Below are positions 1 through 7,393 of a stretch of 64,000 bases of DNA, piece by piece. Positions within the stretch are counted from its first letter, which is position 1. Each line of letters opens with the position of its first letter. The position numbers and the translations under genes are program-made. Below the pieces are notes generated by a model. That model searched no databases and had not been told where the DNA came from. It saw only the letters and a program-made list of their open reading frames with translations. Source of the DNA: Blastocatellia bacterium (GTDB taxonomy: Bacteria; Acidobacteriota; Blastocatellia; HR10); contig JANWYV010000006.1 of the NCBI GenBank assembly GCA_025055075.1, positions 62,001 through 126,000 on the forward strand, written 5' to 3'.

Positions 1-420
1 CTCCTTCGGTTCGCGCGCGAGCGCTATCATATCCACGTGCACGAGCACGGAGGGGAGCGACATATTCACCTGCATTCGCACCGGCACGGCCCGGATCATC
101 ACCACGAGCACGGATGGCAATATGAGTGGCGCTCGCTCCTGATCGGGATGGTTCATGGATTAGCGGGGAGCGCCGCGCTCACCGTCTTGCTCCTTTCTTC
201 ACTGCGCTCGCTCCTTCACGGCGTGCTCTATCTCGCGACGTTCGGGATCGGCTCGGTCGCCGGCATGATGCTCATCAGTGCGCTCATCAGCTCGCCCTTC
301 GCCTATACGGCCTGGCGATTCGAACGCGTGAATCACGCGCTTCGCGTCTTAGCCGGCATCATGAGCCTCGGAATTGGCCTCGCGATCATCTACGAGATGG
401 GATCTCAACTTGGGGGATGA
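1..420 (+). CDS. NicO/UreH-type metal transport membrane protein, C-terminal part
   Basis: The reading frame is open at the left edge of the window, so only the last 139 codons are present. The visible part starts with a loop very rich in His (repeated HxH and HHH groups), then three hydrophobic segments, the first containing a G-M-V-H-G-L-A-G-S motif. This combination of a His-rich cytoplasmic loop and small-residue helices is typical of nickel/cobalt exporters and permeases of the NicO/RcnA and UreH-like families, where the His loop binds divalent metal. Function as a Ni/Co or related transporter is inferred from family resemblance; substrate cannot be told. It ends 30 bases before the next gene on the same strand. 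Confidence 0.7.
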   Translation, partial: LLRFARERYHIHVHEHGGERHIHLHSHRHGPDHHHEHGWQYEWRSLLIGMVHGLAGSAALTVLLLSSLRSLLHGVLYLATFGIGSVAGMMLISALISSPFAYTAWRFERVNHALRVLAGIMSLGIGLAIIYEMGSQLGG

Positions 421-450
421 ACATCCCCGCGTGTTGCAAGGAGGGGGGAG

Positions 451-2709
451 ATGGAGCGAAGGCGGCATCTCACACCGAGGGCGTTGAAAAGCATCTGGCT
501 GATTGGACTCCTCGCATTGAGCGGAAGCTCCGCAGCCGCAGTTCATCCGAAGCAACGGACGCTCACGGTCGAACGCATCTTCAGCCCACCGAGCCTGAGC
601 GGGCGCGTGCCCACGGGCCTTCGCTGGTCTCCCGATGGGCGATGGGTCACATATTTGGCCAGCAGTGCCGGAACTGAAGTCATGGACCTTTGGGGATACG
701 ACGTCACGCGTCGAGAGCGCACGGTGTTGCTCAAGGCCGAAGACCTCGTATCGGAGGGACCGCAGTTCTCGCCGGAGGAAGAAGCCTTGCGCGAGCGTCT
801 GCGGATGACGGCCACGGGCATCACCACCTATTTCTGGTCGCCCACGGGAACGCACATTTTCATCCCCATTGCTGGTGAGTTTTACCTCTACGAGTGGGCG
901 ACGCGACGCCTCACGCGATGGCTCTCGCGCGATCTCTCTCGGTTCGATCCGAAGTATTCGCCCGATGGGCGCTTCATCGCCTACGTCAAGAGGGGGAACC
1001 TCTTCCTCGTGGACGTGCAGAGCGGCCAAGAGCGACAGCTCACGTTCGACGGGATGGACGAAGTGCAAAATGGCGTGAGCGAATATGTCGCCCAAGAGGA
1101 GATGGATCGCTTCACGGGCTACTGGTGGTCGCCCGATGGGCGGCGCCTCGCCTATCTGCAGGTGGACAATCGCCCAGTGAGGGATTTCCATATCCCCGAC
1201 TATCGGCCGAACTACGTGGAGGTCGAGAAGCAAAAGTATCCGAAGGCGGGCGATCCGAATGCCATCGTGCGCGTCGGCGTGCTCTCGCTCGAGGATGGGA
1301 AGACGGTGTGGATGGATACGGGGCCGGAGACGGACATCTACATCCCGCGCGTCGCGTGGTTGCCGGATAGCAAGACGCTCAGCGTCCAAATCCAAAGTCG
1401 GGATCAAGACCGGCTGAGCCTCTATTTCTTCGATGTGACGACGGGGAAGGGGCGCCTCATCCTGACGGAGACGGAGCCGAACTGGGTGAATCTGCACGAT
1501 CACCTCTATTTCTTCCGGGACGGTCGGCGATTCCTTTGGTCATCCGAGCGCACGGGCTTTCGCCATCTCTACCTCTACGACATCGAGGGACGGCTCATTC
1601 GTCAACTCACGCAAGGGGAGTGGCAAGTGGAAGTCCTGTGTGGCGTGGATGAAGCGCGGGGCGTCATCTACTTCACCGCGACGGAGAAAAGCCCGATGGA
1701 GCGCCATCTCTATCGCATCGCCTTGGATGGGACGGGATTGACGCGAATCTCCAGGGAAGAGGGATGGCATGCGATCACTTTCTCGCCGACCTTCGAGTAT
1801 TATCTCGACCTCTTCTCGAACATCGCGACGCCACCCCGGTTGAGTCTCCATCGAGCCGATGGCGAACGGTTGGCGTACATCGAGGAGAACGTCGTCGCGG
1901 AGCTGCAGGAATACGCGCTGAGCCCTGTCGAATTCCTCACGGTGCGCGCCGAGGATGGAACGCCACTGCCGGCCATGATGATCAAGCCAAAAGGCTTCGA
2001 TCCTCGAAGGAGGTATCCGGTCATCGTGTACGTCTATGGCGGACCGCGCGCGCAGGTGGTGGTCAATCGGTGGGGAGGAGATCGGTTCCTGTGGCATCAG
2101 CTCATGGCCGAGCGAGGATTCCTCATCTTCAGCTTGGACAATCGCGGCTCTTGGGGAAGGGGGAAGGCGTGGGAGGCGAAGTTGCATCGGCGCCTCGGAT
2201 ATTGGGAGCTGAAAGATCAACTGGCGGGCGTCGCGTATTTGAAATCGCTCCCCTACGTGGATCCGGAGCGGATCGGCATTTGGGGATGGAGCTATGGGGG
2301 ATACATGACGCTCATGGCCCTCTTCACCGCTCCGGACGTCTTCCGCACGGGGATCGCCATCGCGCCGGTGACCGATTGGCGGAATTACGACACGCATTAT
2401 ACGGAACGCTATCTGGAGCGCCCGCAGGAGAATCCCGACGGGTATCGGCTCAGTTCGCCGATCACTTATGCCGCTCAAGCGAAGGTCCGCTTCTTGCTCG
2501 TGCATGGCATGGCTGACGACAACGTCCATTTTCAAGATACGGTGCAACTGGTGGACGCTTTGATCCGCGCGCGGCGTCCCTTCGATCTGATGATCTATCC
2601 GGGGAAGAGGCATGGGATCAGTGGGGCCGATGCGCGGATCCATCTCTTCACGCTGATGACCGACTACTTCCTGCGCCATCTCGCAGCTCCGAAGGAGGCG
2701 GGATCATGA
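451..2709 (+). CDS. Dipeptidyl peptidase IV-like serine peptidase (S9)
   Basis: A 752-residue exported prolyl oligopeptidase-family enzyme that would release N-terminal dipeptides from peptides. Residues 13-30 form a signal peptide. A beta-propeller (about 40-480) with repeated W-S-P-D-G motifs precedes the alpha/beta-hydrolase domain. The catalytic triad is readable: Ser614 in G-W-S-Y-G-G, Asp689 in H-G-M-A-D-D-N-V, His721 in K-R-H-G. The spacing (75 and 32 residues) is close to that of human DPP4. The two-Glu motif that anchors the free amino terminus is at E216-E217 (Q-E-E-M-D-R-F), which supports dipeptidyl rather than endopeptidase activity. A strong GGAGG ribosome site precedes the ATG. 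Its stop overlaps the next start (ATGA). Confidence 0.93.
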   Translation: MERRRHLTPRALKSIWLIGLLALSGSSAAAVHPKQRTLTVERIFSPPSLSGRVPTGLRWSPDGRWVTYLASSAGTEVMDLWGYDVTRRERTVLLKAEDLVSEGPQFSPEEEALRERLRMTATGITTYFWSPTGTHIFIPIAGEFYLYEWATRRLTRWLSRDLSRFDPKYSPDGRFIAYVKRGNLFLVDVQSGQERQLTFDGMDEVQNGVSEYVAQEEMDRFTGYWWSPDGRRLAYLQVDNRPVRDFHIPDYRPNYVEVEKQKYPKAGDPNAIVRVGVLSLEDGKTVWMDTGPETDIYIPRVAWLPDSKTLSVQIQSRDQDRLSLYFFDVTTGKGRLILTETEPNWVNLHDHLYFFRDGRRFLWSSERTGFRHLYLYDIEGRLIRQLTQGEWQVEVLCGVDEARGVIYFTATEKSPMERHLYRIALDGTGLTRISREEGWHAITFSPTFEYYLDLFSNIATPPRLSLHRADGERLAYIEENVVAELQEYALSPVEFLTVRAEDGTPLPAMMIKPKGFDPRRRYPVIVYVYGGPRAQVVVNRWGGDRFLWHQLMAERGFLIFSLDNRGSWGRGKAWEAKLHRRLGYWELKDQLAGVAYLKSLPYVDPERIGIWGWSYGGYMTLMALFTAPDVFRTGIAIAPVTDWRNYDTHYTERYLERPQENPDGYRLSSPITYAAQAKVRFLLVHGMADDNVHFQDTVQLVDALIRARRPFDLMIYPGKRHGISGADARIHLFTLMTDYFLRHLAAPKEAGS

Positions 2710-3641
2710 GCGCGCGAAGTCGGCGTCCGCGATGGCGAGGGCGCGCGTTCCCGTTGTGGGGGATATTCCTGGCGTTTCTCCCTCTCACGGCGTGGCCGAT
2801 CGCGCCGCAGGCTGTGGAGGATGCTCCGCCTCTCTACGGCTATGAGATCGTTCGGGTATATCCGCACGATCCGGAGGCGTTCACGCAAGGGCTGGTGTAC
2901 GAAGGAGGATTTCTCTACGAGAGCACGGGACTTCACGGGCGGTCCTCCCTGCGAAAGGTCGAGTTGGAGACTGGACAGGTGGTGAAGATTCATCGCCTGC
3001 CTGTGGAATTTTTCGGCGAAGGGTTGACGATCTGGCGGGATCGGCTCATCCAACTGACCTGGCACGAGCGGACGGGATTCGTGTACGACAAAGAGACGTT
3101 TCGCGTGCTGCGAACGTTCACCTATGCGACCGAAGGATGGGGGCTCACGCACGACGGGCGATGGCTGATCCGAAGCGATGGGACGGCGACGCTCTATTTC
3201 TTGGATCCGGAGACGTTCCACGAGGTGAAACGTCTCGAGGTTCGCGATCGAGGTCGGCCCGTGCCATTCTTGAACGAGTTGGAGTACATCCGCGGGGAGA
3301 TCTATGCGAACGTCTGGCAGACGGACTGCCTGGTGCGCATCTCGCCGCGGACGGGTCAGGTTCTTGGATGGGTTGATCTCACCGGGTTGCTGAGCGCAGA
3401 GGATCACGCGCGCCCGGTGGACGTGCTCAACGGCATCGCCTATGATGCTGAGCGCGATCGGCTCTTCGTGACGGGCAAGCTTTGGCCGAAATTGTTCGAG
3501 ATTCGATTGCGAAAGAAGGCCAGCCGATCGGGGCGCGAGTGTTCGCTCCCGCCATTGATAGAGAAGGAGGAAGCGCGCCATGCCACGCATCGTCTCGCTG
3601 ATCGCCAGCGCGACGGAGATCGTCTGCGCGCTCGGTTTTGA
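2706..3641 (+). CDS. Glutaminyl-peptide cyclotransferase (plant/bacterial type)
   Basis: Exported five-bladed propeller enzyme of the glutamine cyclotransferase family, which converts N-terminal Gln to pyroglutamate. A hydrophobic signal segment spans residues 15-33. Family motifs are visible: the F-T-Q-G-L near residue 60, Y-E-S-T-G, a G-W-G-L-T segment, L-N-E-L-E-Y and V-L-N-G-I-A-Y. Homology seems to end near residue 270 (L-F-E-I-R-L). The last 40 or so residues are basic, low in hydrophobics and run 62 bases into the next gene, so the natural stop may have been lost or a frameshift is present. ATGA coupling to the upstream peptidase gene suggests one operon for processing extracellular peptides. 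Confidence 0.85.
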   Translation: MSARSRRPRWRGRAFPLWGIFLAFLPLTAWPIAPQAVEDAPPLYGYEIVRVYPHDPEAFTQGLVYEGGFLYESTGLHGRSSLRKVELETGQVVKIHRLPVEFFGEGLTIWRDRLIQLTWHERTGFVYDKETFRVLRTFTYATEGWGLTHDGRWLIRSDGTATLYFLDPETFHEVKRLEVRDRGRPVPFLNELEYIRGEIYANVWQTDCLVRISPRTGQVLGWVDLTGLLSAEDHARPVDVLNGIAYDAERDRLFVTGKLWPKLFEIRLRKKASRSGRECSLPPLIEKEEARHATHRLADRQRDGDRLRARF

Positions 3642-4500
3642 AGAGCATTTGGTCGGGCGATCGCACGAGTGCGATTATCCCGAATCCGTTCGACGATTGC
3701 CCATGTGCACAGAACCGAAGTTCCCGGTCGAGGGCTGGAGTTACGAGATTGACGCGCGAGTGAAGGCGATCGTGCGTGACGGTCTCTCCGTCTACCGCGT
3801 GCACGAAGAGCGCCTGCGCGAGCTGCGCCCGGACATCATCGTGACGCAGTCGCATTGTGAGGTGTGCGCCGTCAGCTTGCGCGACGTGGAAGAAGCCGTT
3901 TGCACTTGGCTCGATGCGCCGGTGCGCATCGTCTCGCTGGAGCCGAACGCCCTGGCGGACGTGTGGGAGGACATCCGGCGCGTCGCGCGCGCGCTCGAAG
4001 TTCCCGAACGCGGCGAGGCGCTCGTCGCCGAGCTGCAAGAGCGCATGCAGAGGATCGCCGAACGCGCGCGTTCGCTCTCCCCGAAGCCAAGGGTCGCTTA
4101 CATCGAGTGGATCGAGCCGCTCATGGCCGGGGGGAATTGGATGCCCGAGCTGATCGAGATGGCCGGAGGCGTGAATCTCTTTGGCGAAGTCGGCCGACAT
4201 TCGCCGTGGATCGCGTGGGAGGAAGTGGTGGCGAAGGATCCGGACGTACTCTTCGTCGCTCCGTGTGGATTCGATATCGCGCGCACGCGCCGCGAGATGC
4301 GGTTTCTTGTGCGTCGGCCCGAGTGGTCGCAACTCACGGCGGTTCGCACGGATCGCGTCATCCTGGCCGATGGGAATCAATTCTTCAACCGACCGGGCCC
4401 GCGCTTGGTCGAATCGCTGGAGATCCTCGCCGAGGCACTGCATCCGGCGGTCTTCCATTTCGGACACGAAGGGACGGGATGGGAGCGATGGAGAGGATGA
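3580..4500 (+). CDS. Cobalamin-binding (BtuF-like) periplasmic-binding-fold protein
   Basis: A 306-residue protein of the BtuF/FhuD class III binding-protein fold, beginning R-I-V-S-L-I-A-S-A-T-E-I-V-C-A-L-G, the family's usual opening. Unlike BtuF of enterobacteria it has no signal peptide, so it may act in the cytoplasm or bind another corrinoid/metal ligand. Conserved W-I-E-P-L-M-A-G-G-N-W-M-P and F-N-R-P-G-P-R-L segments mark the second lobe. The ATG is preceded by GAGAAGGAGG, and this site and the first 20 codons lie inside the 3' end of the preceding cyclotransferase frame. No permease or ATPase of an ABC importer is next to it, so the transport role is uncertain. Confidence 0.8.
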   Translation: MPRIVSLIASATEIVCALGFEEHLVGRSHECDYPESVRRLPMCTEPKFPVEGWSYEIDARVKAIVRDGLSVYRVHEERLRELRPDIIVTQSHCEVCAVSLRDVEEAVCTWLDAPVRIVSLEPNALADVWEDIRRVARALEVPERGEALVAELQERMQRIAERARSLSPKPRVAYIEWIEPLMAGGNWMPELIEMAGGVNLFGEVGRHSPWIAWEEVVAKDPDVLFVAPCGFDIARTRREMRFLVRRPEWSQLTAVRTDRVILADGNQFFNRPGPRLVESLEILAEALHPAVFHFGHEGTGWERWRG

Positions 4501-4567
4501 GCGACCGTTCCCTCGCGTGCGCGCACGATGGATTGATCCTCGCGCGCGTCCTCAAGAAGGGACGTAC

Positions 4568-4597
4568 TTGACAGACGTCGCCATCGCTCCCTATACT
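4568..4597 (+). promoter_or_regulatory. Sigma-70-type promoter
   Basis: A perfect -35 (TTGACA, 4568-4573) and a -10 of TATACT (4592-4597) are separated by 18 bases. The predicted start of transcription, near 4604, lies only about four bases before the ATG at 4608, so the transcript would have almost no leader. Confidence 0.75.
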
Positions 4598-4607
4598 CGA
4601 GGCGACG

Positions 4608-5036
4608 ATGCGGGTTCACGAGAGCCGGAGGAACTTTCGCCGGGAGCAGATTCGTCCATCTCTTCTGAGCGTTTTCCTTTGCCTCTTGCTCGTACCCGCG
4701 TTCGTTGGTGCTGCTCTCGAGGGAGAGGAGAGTGAGGGCGTCTGGCTCCGTCGACCGTTCCGGACGATGTCTGGGACGTTGCCTTCTCCTTCGAGCGATC
4801 CCTCGAAGCCCATCCTTCGGCCCACTCGACCCGAGAAACATGTTCAGAGCCAGGTCATCGTCTTACCGCCGCGCGTCAGGCTCTTCACACTGAACTCGAA
4901 CGGCGGGTTCGTCGAAGACGAGCGCGAAGGTCTTTTCCTTCAACTTGTCGCCTATCACCAGCCGATCGAACGCGCTCCTCCCGCGTTGAATGAACGCCTC
5001 GCTTTCGGGAGCGAATTCATCAGCTCGCGGTCGTGA
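4608..5036 (+). CDS. Hypothetical exported protein
   Basis: I do not recognise this 142-residue protein. It has a basic amino terminus, a hydrophobic stretch (residues about 19-34, L-L-S-V-F-L-C-L-L-L) and a V-G-A-A cleavage-like site, so it is probably exported. The mature part is rich in Arg, Pro and Ser and has no known motif. The strong promoter just upstream supports expression. The start is uncertain: the ATG at 4608 has no ribosome site and would be nearly leaderless, and no better in-frame start is evident before the hydrophobic segment. It lies between the cobalamin-binding gene and the glucosylglycerate genes without an obvious link to either. Confidence 0.5.
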   Translation: MRVHESRRNFRREQIRPSLLSVFLCLLLVPAFVGAALEGEESEGVWLRRPFRTMSGTLPSPSSDPSKPILRPTRPEKHVQSQVIVLPPRVRLFTLNSNGGFVEDEREGLFLQLVAYHQPIERAPPALNERLAFGSEFISSRS

Positions 5037-5089
5037 ATCAGCCGCGTGCTCCTTCGCTCGGAGCGAAGGTCTTGATGTAGGAGGGGCGC

Positions 5090-5296
5090 ATGAATGTCGA
5101 AATCATCGTCGTCTTGTTGCTGGTCGCCGCTTTCTATGGCGGCATCGCCTTCCTGATTTGGAAAAATAAAAAGCAGCGGGCGGCTTCGGCAGAACATTCG
5201 TCGGAGCCGATGGAAGCCACATCTGAGGAGAGTTCGATCGTATCGCGCAAGGAGAAAGTCCGAAGCGAAGGCGGCCGGTCGTTGAACCAGAAGTGA
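5090..5296 (+). CDS. Small single-pass membrane protein, hypothetical
   Basis: A 68-residue protein with one hydrophobic helix (residues 4-23, I-I-V-V-L-L-L-V-A-A-F-Y-G-G) followed by a lysine-rich stop-transfer segment and a charged Ser/Glu-rich tail. The layout resembles CcmD/FixQ-like or other one-helix accessory subunits, but nothing specific is conserved. A good ribosome site (GTAGGAGGGG) precedes the ATG. It ends 35 bases before the glucosyl-3-phosphoglycerate synthase-like gene on the same strand and is probably co-transcribed with it. Function unknown. Confidence 0.6.
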   Translation: MNVEIIVVLLLVAAFYGGIAFLIWKNKKQRAASAEHSSEPMEATSEESSIVSRKEKVRSEGGRSLNQK

Positions 5297-5331
5297 CTCG
5301 CGTCGCCCGCTTGCGGAGGAAGGAGGAGAGA

Positions 5332-6540
5332 ATGGCCGATTTTCATCAAACGGGAGTCATTGCGACGCTGCATCGGTTGGTGCCGGGCGGATTGGAACGA
5401 TTGGAGCGCGAGCTGGTGACATATGCCGAGCAACGACCGATCGCCCTCGTTCTGCCCGCGCTCTACAGCGAATTCGAGGGGCCGGCCATGCCGCGCATCA
5501 TCGAGGAATTGCGTCAGGTTCCGTACCTGCGACAGATCGTCGTCACGATGAGCCAGGCGACGCCGGAGCAGTATGCTCGCGCGCGCCAAATGATGGCCGG
5601 TCTTCCTCAAGAGGTGATCTTCATTTGGAACGATGGGCCGCGCCTCCAGAAGCTGTACGAGAAACTGCAGGAGAACGGCTTGCCTGTTGGCGCCGATGGC
5701 AAAGGGCGCTCCTGTTGGATGGCTTACGGCTATGTGCTCGCTAGCGGCAAGAGCGACGTCATCGCCCTGCACGATTGTGACATCCTCACCTACACGCGCG
5801 AGATGTTGGCGCGATTATGCTATCCGGTCGCTAATCCCAACATTGATTTCGAGTTCTGCAAGGGCTATTACGCGCGCGTCACCGATCGCCTGCACGGGCG
5901 CGTGACGCGGCTCTTCGTCACGCCGCTTGTCCGCTCGCTTCTTAAGATTTTCGGGTCGCTGCCGTTCCTCGAATTCCTGGACAGCTTTCGCTATCCCCTC
6001 GCCGGAGAGTTCGCGATGATGGCCGACCTGGCGCGCATCAATCGCATCCCAGGCGATTGGGGTTTGGAGGTGGGCGTGCTCGCCGAGATCTATCGGAATC
6101 GTGCCGTCCGGCGCATCTGTCAAGTGGAGCTGTGCGAGACGTATGAGCACAAGCATCAAGTCCTGTCGCCCGATGATCCGACGCGCGGGCTGATGAAGAT
6201 GGCCGTGGACATCGCCAAGACGCTCTTTCGCACGCTCTCGGCCGAAGGAGTGGTGTTCACTTCGGGAGCCTTCCGCACGCTGCGCTCCACATATATTCGC
6301 ACGGCCGAGGATATGATCTCCCGCTATCATGCCGACGCGTTGATCAATGGTCTCGTCTTCGATCGGCACGAGGAGGAGGTCGCCGTCGAAGCGTTCGCTC
6401 GCGCGTTGCATCTGGCGGCGGAGGCCTTCATGGAGGATCCGCTCGGCGTGCCGTTGATCCCGAATTGGAATCGGGTGACGGCGGCCTTGCCCGAATTCTT
6501 CGACGAACTGCTTGAGGTCGTTCGCGAGGATAATTCATGA
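5332..6540 (+). CDS. gpgS: Glucosyl-3-phosphoglycerate synthase-like glycosyltransferase (GT81)
   Basis: A 402-residue GT-A fold transferase. It would join glucose from a nucleotide sugar to 3-phosphoglycerate, the first step to glucosylglycerate, a compatible solute of thermophiles and salt-stressed bacteria. Residues 36-44 (I-A-L-V-L-P-A-L) begin the nucleotide-binding fold. The metal-binding D-x-D lies at D148-C-D150 within I-A-L-H-D-C-D-I-L, and G-K-G-R at 123-126 fits the donor loop. The long C-terminal helical region is family-like. ATG 5332 is chosen because AAGGAGGAGAG precedes it and upstream codons lack family similarity. It overlaps the next gene, a phosphatase for the product, by ATGA. 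A mannosyl version is possible; the pairing supports either. Confidence 0.82.
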   Translation: MADFHQTGVIATLHRLVPGGLERLERELVTYAEQRPIALVLPALYSEFEGPAMPRIIEELRQVPYLRQIVVTMSQATPEQYARARQMMAGLPQEVIFIWNDGPRLQKLYEKLQENGLPVGADGKGRSCWMAYGYVLASGKSDVIALHDCDILTYTREMLARLCYPVANPNIDFEFCKGYYARVTDRLHGRVTRLFVTPLVRSLLKIFGSLPFLEFLDSFRYPLAGEFAMMADLARINRIPGDWGLEVGVLAEIYRNRAVRRICQVELCETYEHKHQVLSPDDPTRGLMKMAVDIAKTLFRTLSAEGVVFTSGAFRTLRSTYIRTAEDMISRYHADALINGLVFDRHEEEVAVEAFARALHLAAEAFMEDPLGVPLIPNWNRVTAALPEFFDELLEVVREDNS

Positions 6541-7379
6541 AGGGCCCGACACGGGACCGGCGATTGGTCCTCTATACAGATTTGGATGGGACGCTGCTCG
6601 ATGCGGAGACGTACTCGCACGAGGCGGCAGGTCCGGCACTCGAAGCGATTCGCTCGCGCGGGGCGCTGCTAGTGCTCTGTTCGAGCAAGACGCGAGCTGA
6701 GATGGAGCCGATTGGTCGGGCTTTGGGTCTACGCGCGCCCTTCATCGTCGAGAATGGCGGAGCGATCTATCTCCCGCGCGAGGAATTCGCGACGCTCGTG
6801 CCCGAGGCCGAGCCATGCGGCTCGTGGGTGCGGATCGCACTGGGCACTCCCCGCGCGCAGTTATTGGCGTGCTTGGCCGATCTCAAACAGCGTCTCGCGG
6901 TGCCTGTCGTGGGATGGAGCGACCTCGCGCCCGAAGCGATCGCTCGGGAATGCGGCTTGAGTCTTGAAGAGGCGCAGCGGGCGATGCGGCGCGAATTCGA
7001 CGAGCCGTTTCGCCTGGAGAGCGACGATCCGCAGGTGCTCTCGCAGATGGCGACGATCGTCGCCGAACACGGTCTTCGCCTCATGCGCGGCGGACGATAC
7101 TTTCATCTCGTAGGGGCGAGCGACAAAGGGCGCGCCGTGCGCGCGCTCACGGACATCTTGCGACGCCGATTCGGCGCGATCTTCACCGTCGGCCTCGGCG
7201 ACAGCGAAAATGATGCGCCGATGCTCGCCGAAGTGGATCTGCCCGTTCTCGTGCGCCGACCTTCCGGGGAGCCCGATCCGGCAGTGCTTCGGCTCGTCCC
7301 ACATGCGCGCGTCACTTCCGGCATCGGACCGGCGGGGTGGAATGAAGCTGTTCTCGCCATCCTCGCTGGAGATGGTTGA
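6537..7379 (+). CDS. Glucosyl/mannosyl-3-phosphoglycerate phosphatase (HAD-IIB)
   Basis: A 280-residue HAD-superfamily type IIB (Cof/MPGP) phosphatase that would remove phosphate from the glycosyl-3-phosphoglycerate made by the upstream enzyme, giving glucosylglycerate or mannosylglycerate. Motif I is D15-L-D17-G-T, motif II is in C-S-S-K-T, and motif IV is G-L-G-D-S-E-N-D near residue 222. The F-I-V-E-N-G-G-A-I-Y signature and the H-L-V-G-A-S-D-K-G segment are typical of the mannosyl-3-phosphoglycerate phosphatase branch. The ATGA overlap with the synthase gene indicates translational coupling. Its stop faces the murJ stop 14 bases away; no U-tract terminator is visible between them. Confidence 0.87.
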   Translation: MKGPTRDRRLVLYTDLDGTLLDAETYSHEAAGPALEAIRSRGALLVLCSSKTRAEMEPIGRALGLRAPFIVENGGAIYLPREEFATLVPEAEPCGSWVRIALGTPRAQLLACLADLKQRLAVPVVGWSDLAPEAIARECGLSLEEAQRAMRREFDEPFRLESDDPQVLSQMATIVAEHGLRLMRGGRYFHLVGASDKGRAVRALTDILRRRFGAIFTVGLGDSENDAPMLAEVDLPVLVRRPSGEPDPAVLRLVPHARVTSGIGPAGWNEAVLAILAGDG

Positions 7380-7393
7380 GCGAGCAGCGCTCA

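Noticed and set aside
349-1503. 384-codon open frame on the minus strand
   Set aside because: Antisense to the DPP-IV gene and full of His/Arg/Pro; no ribosome site or domain.
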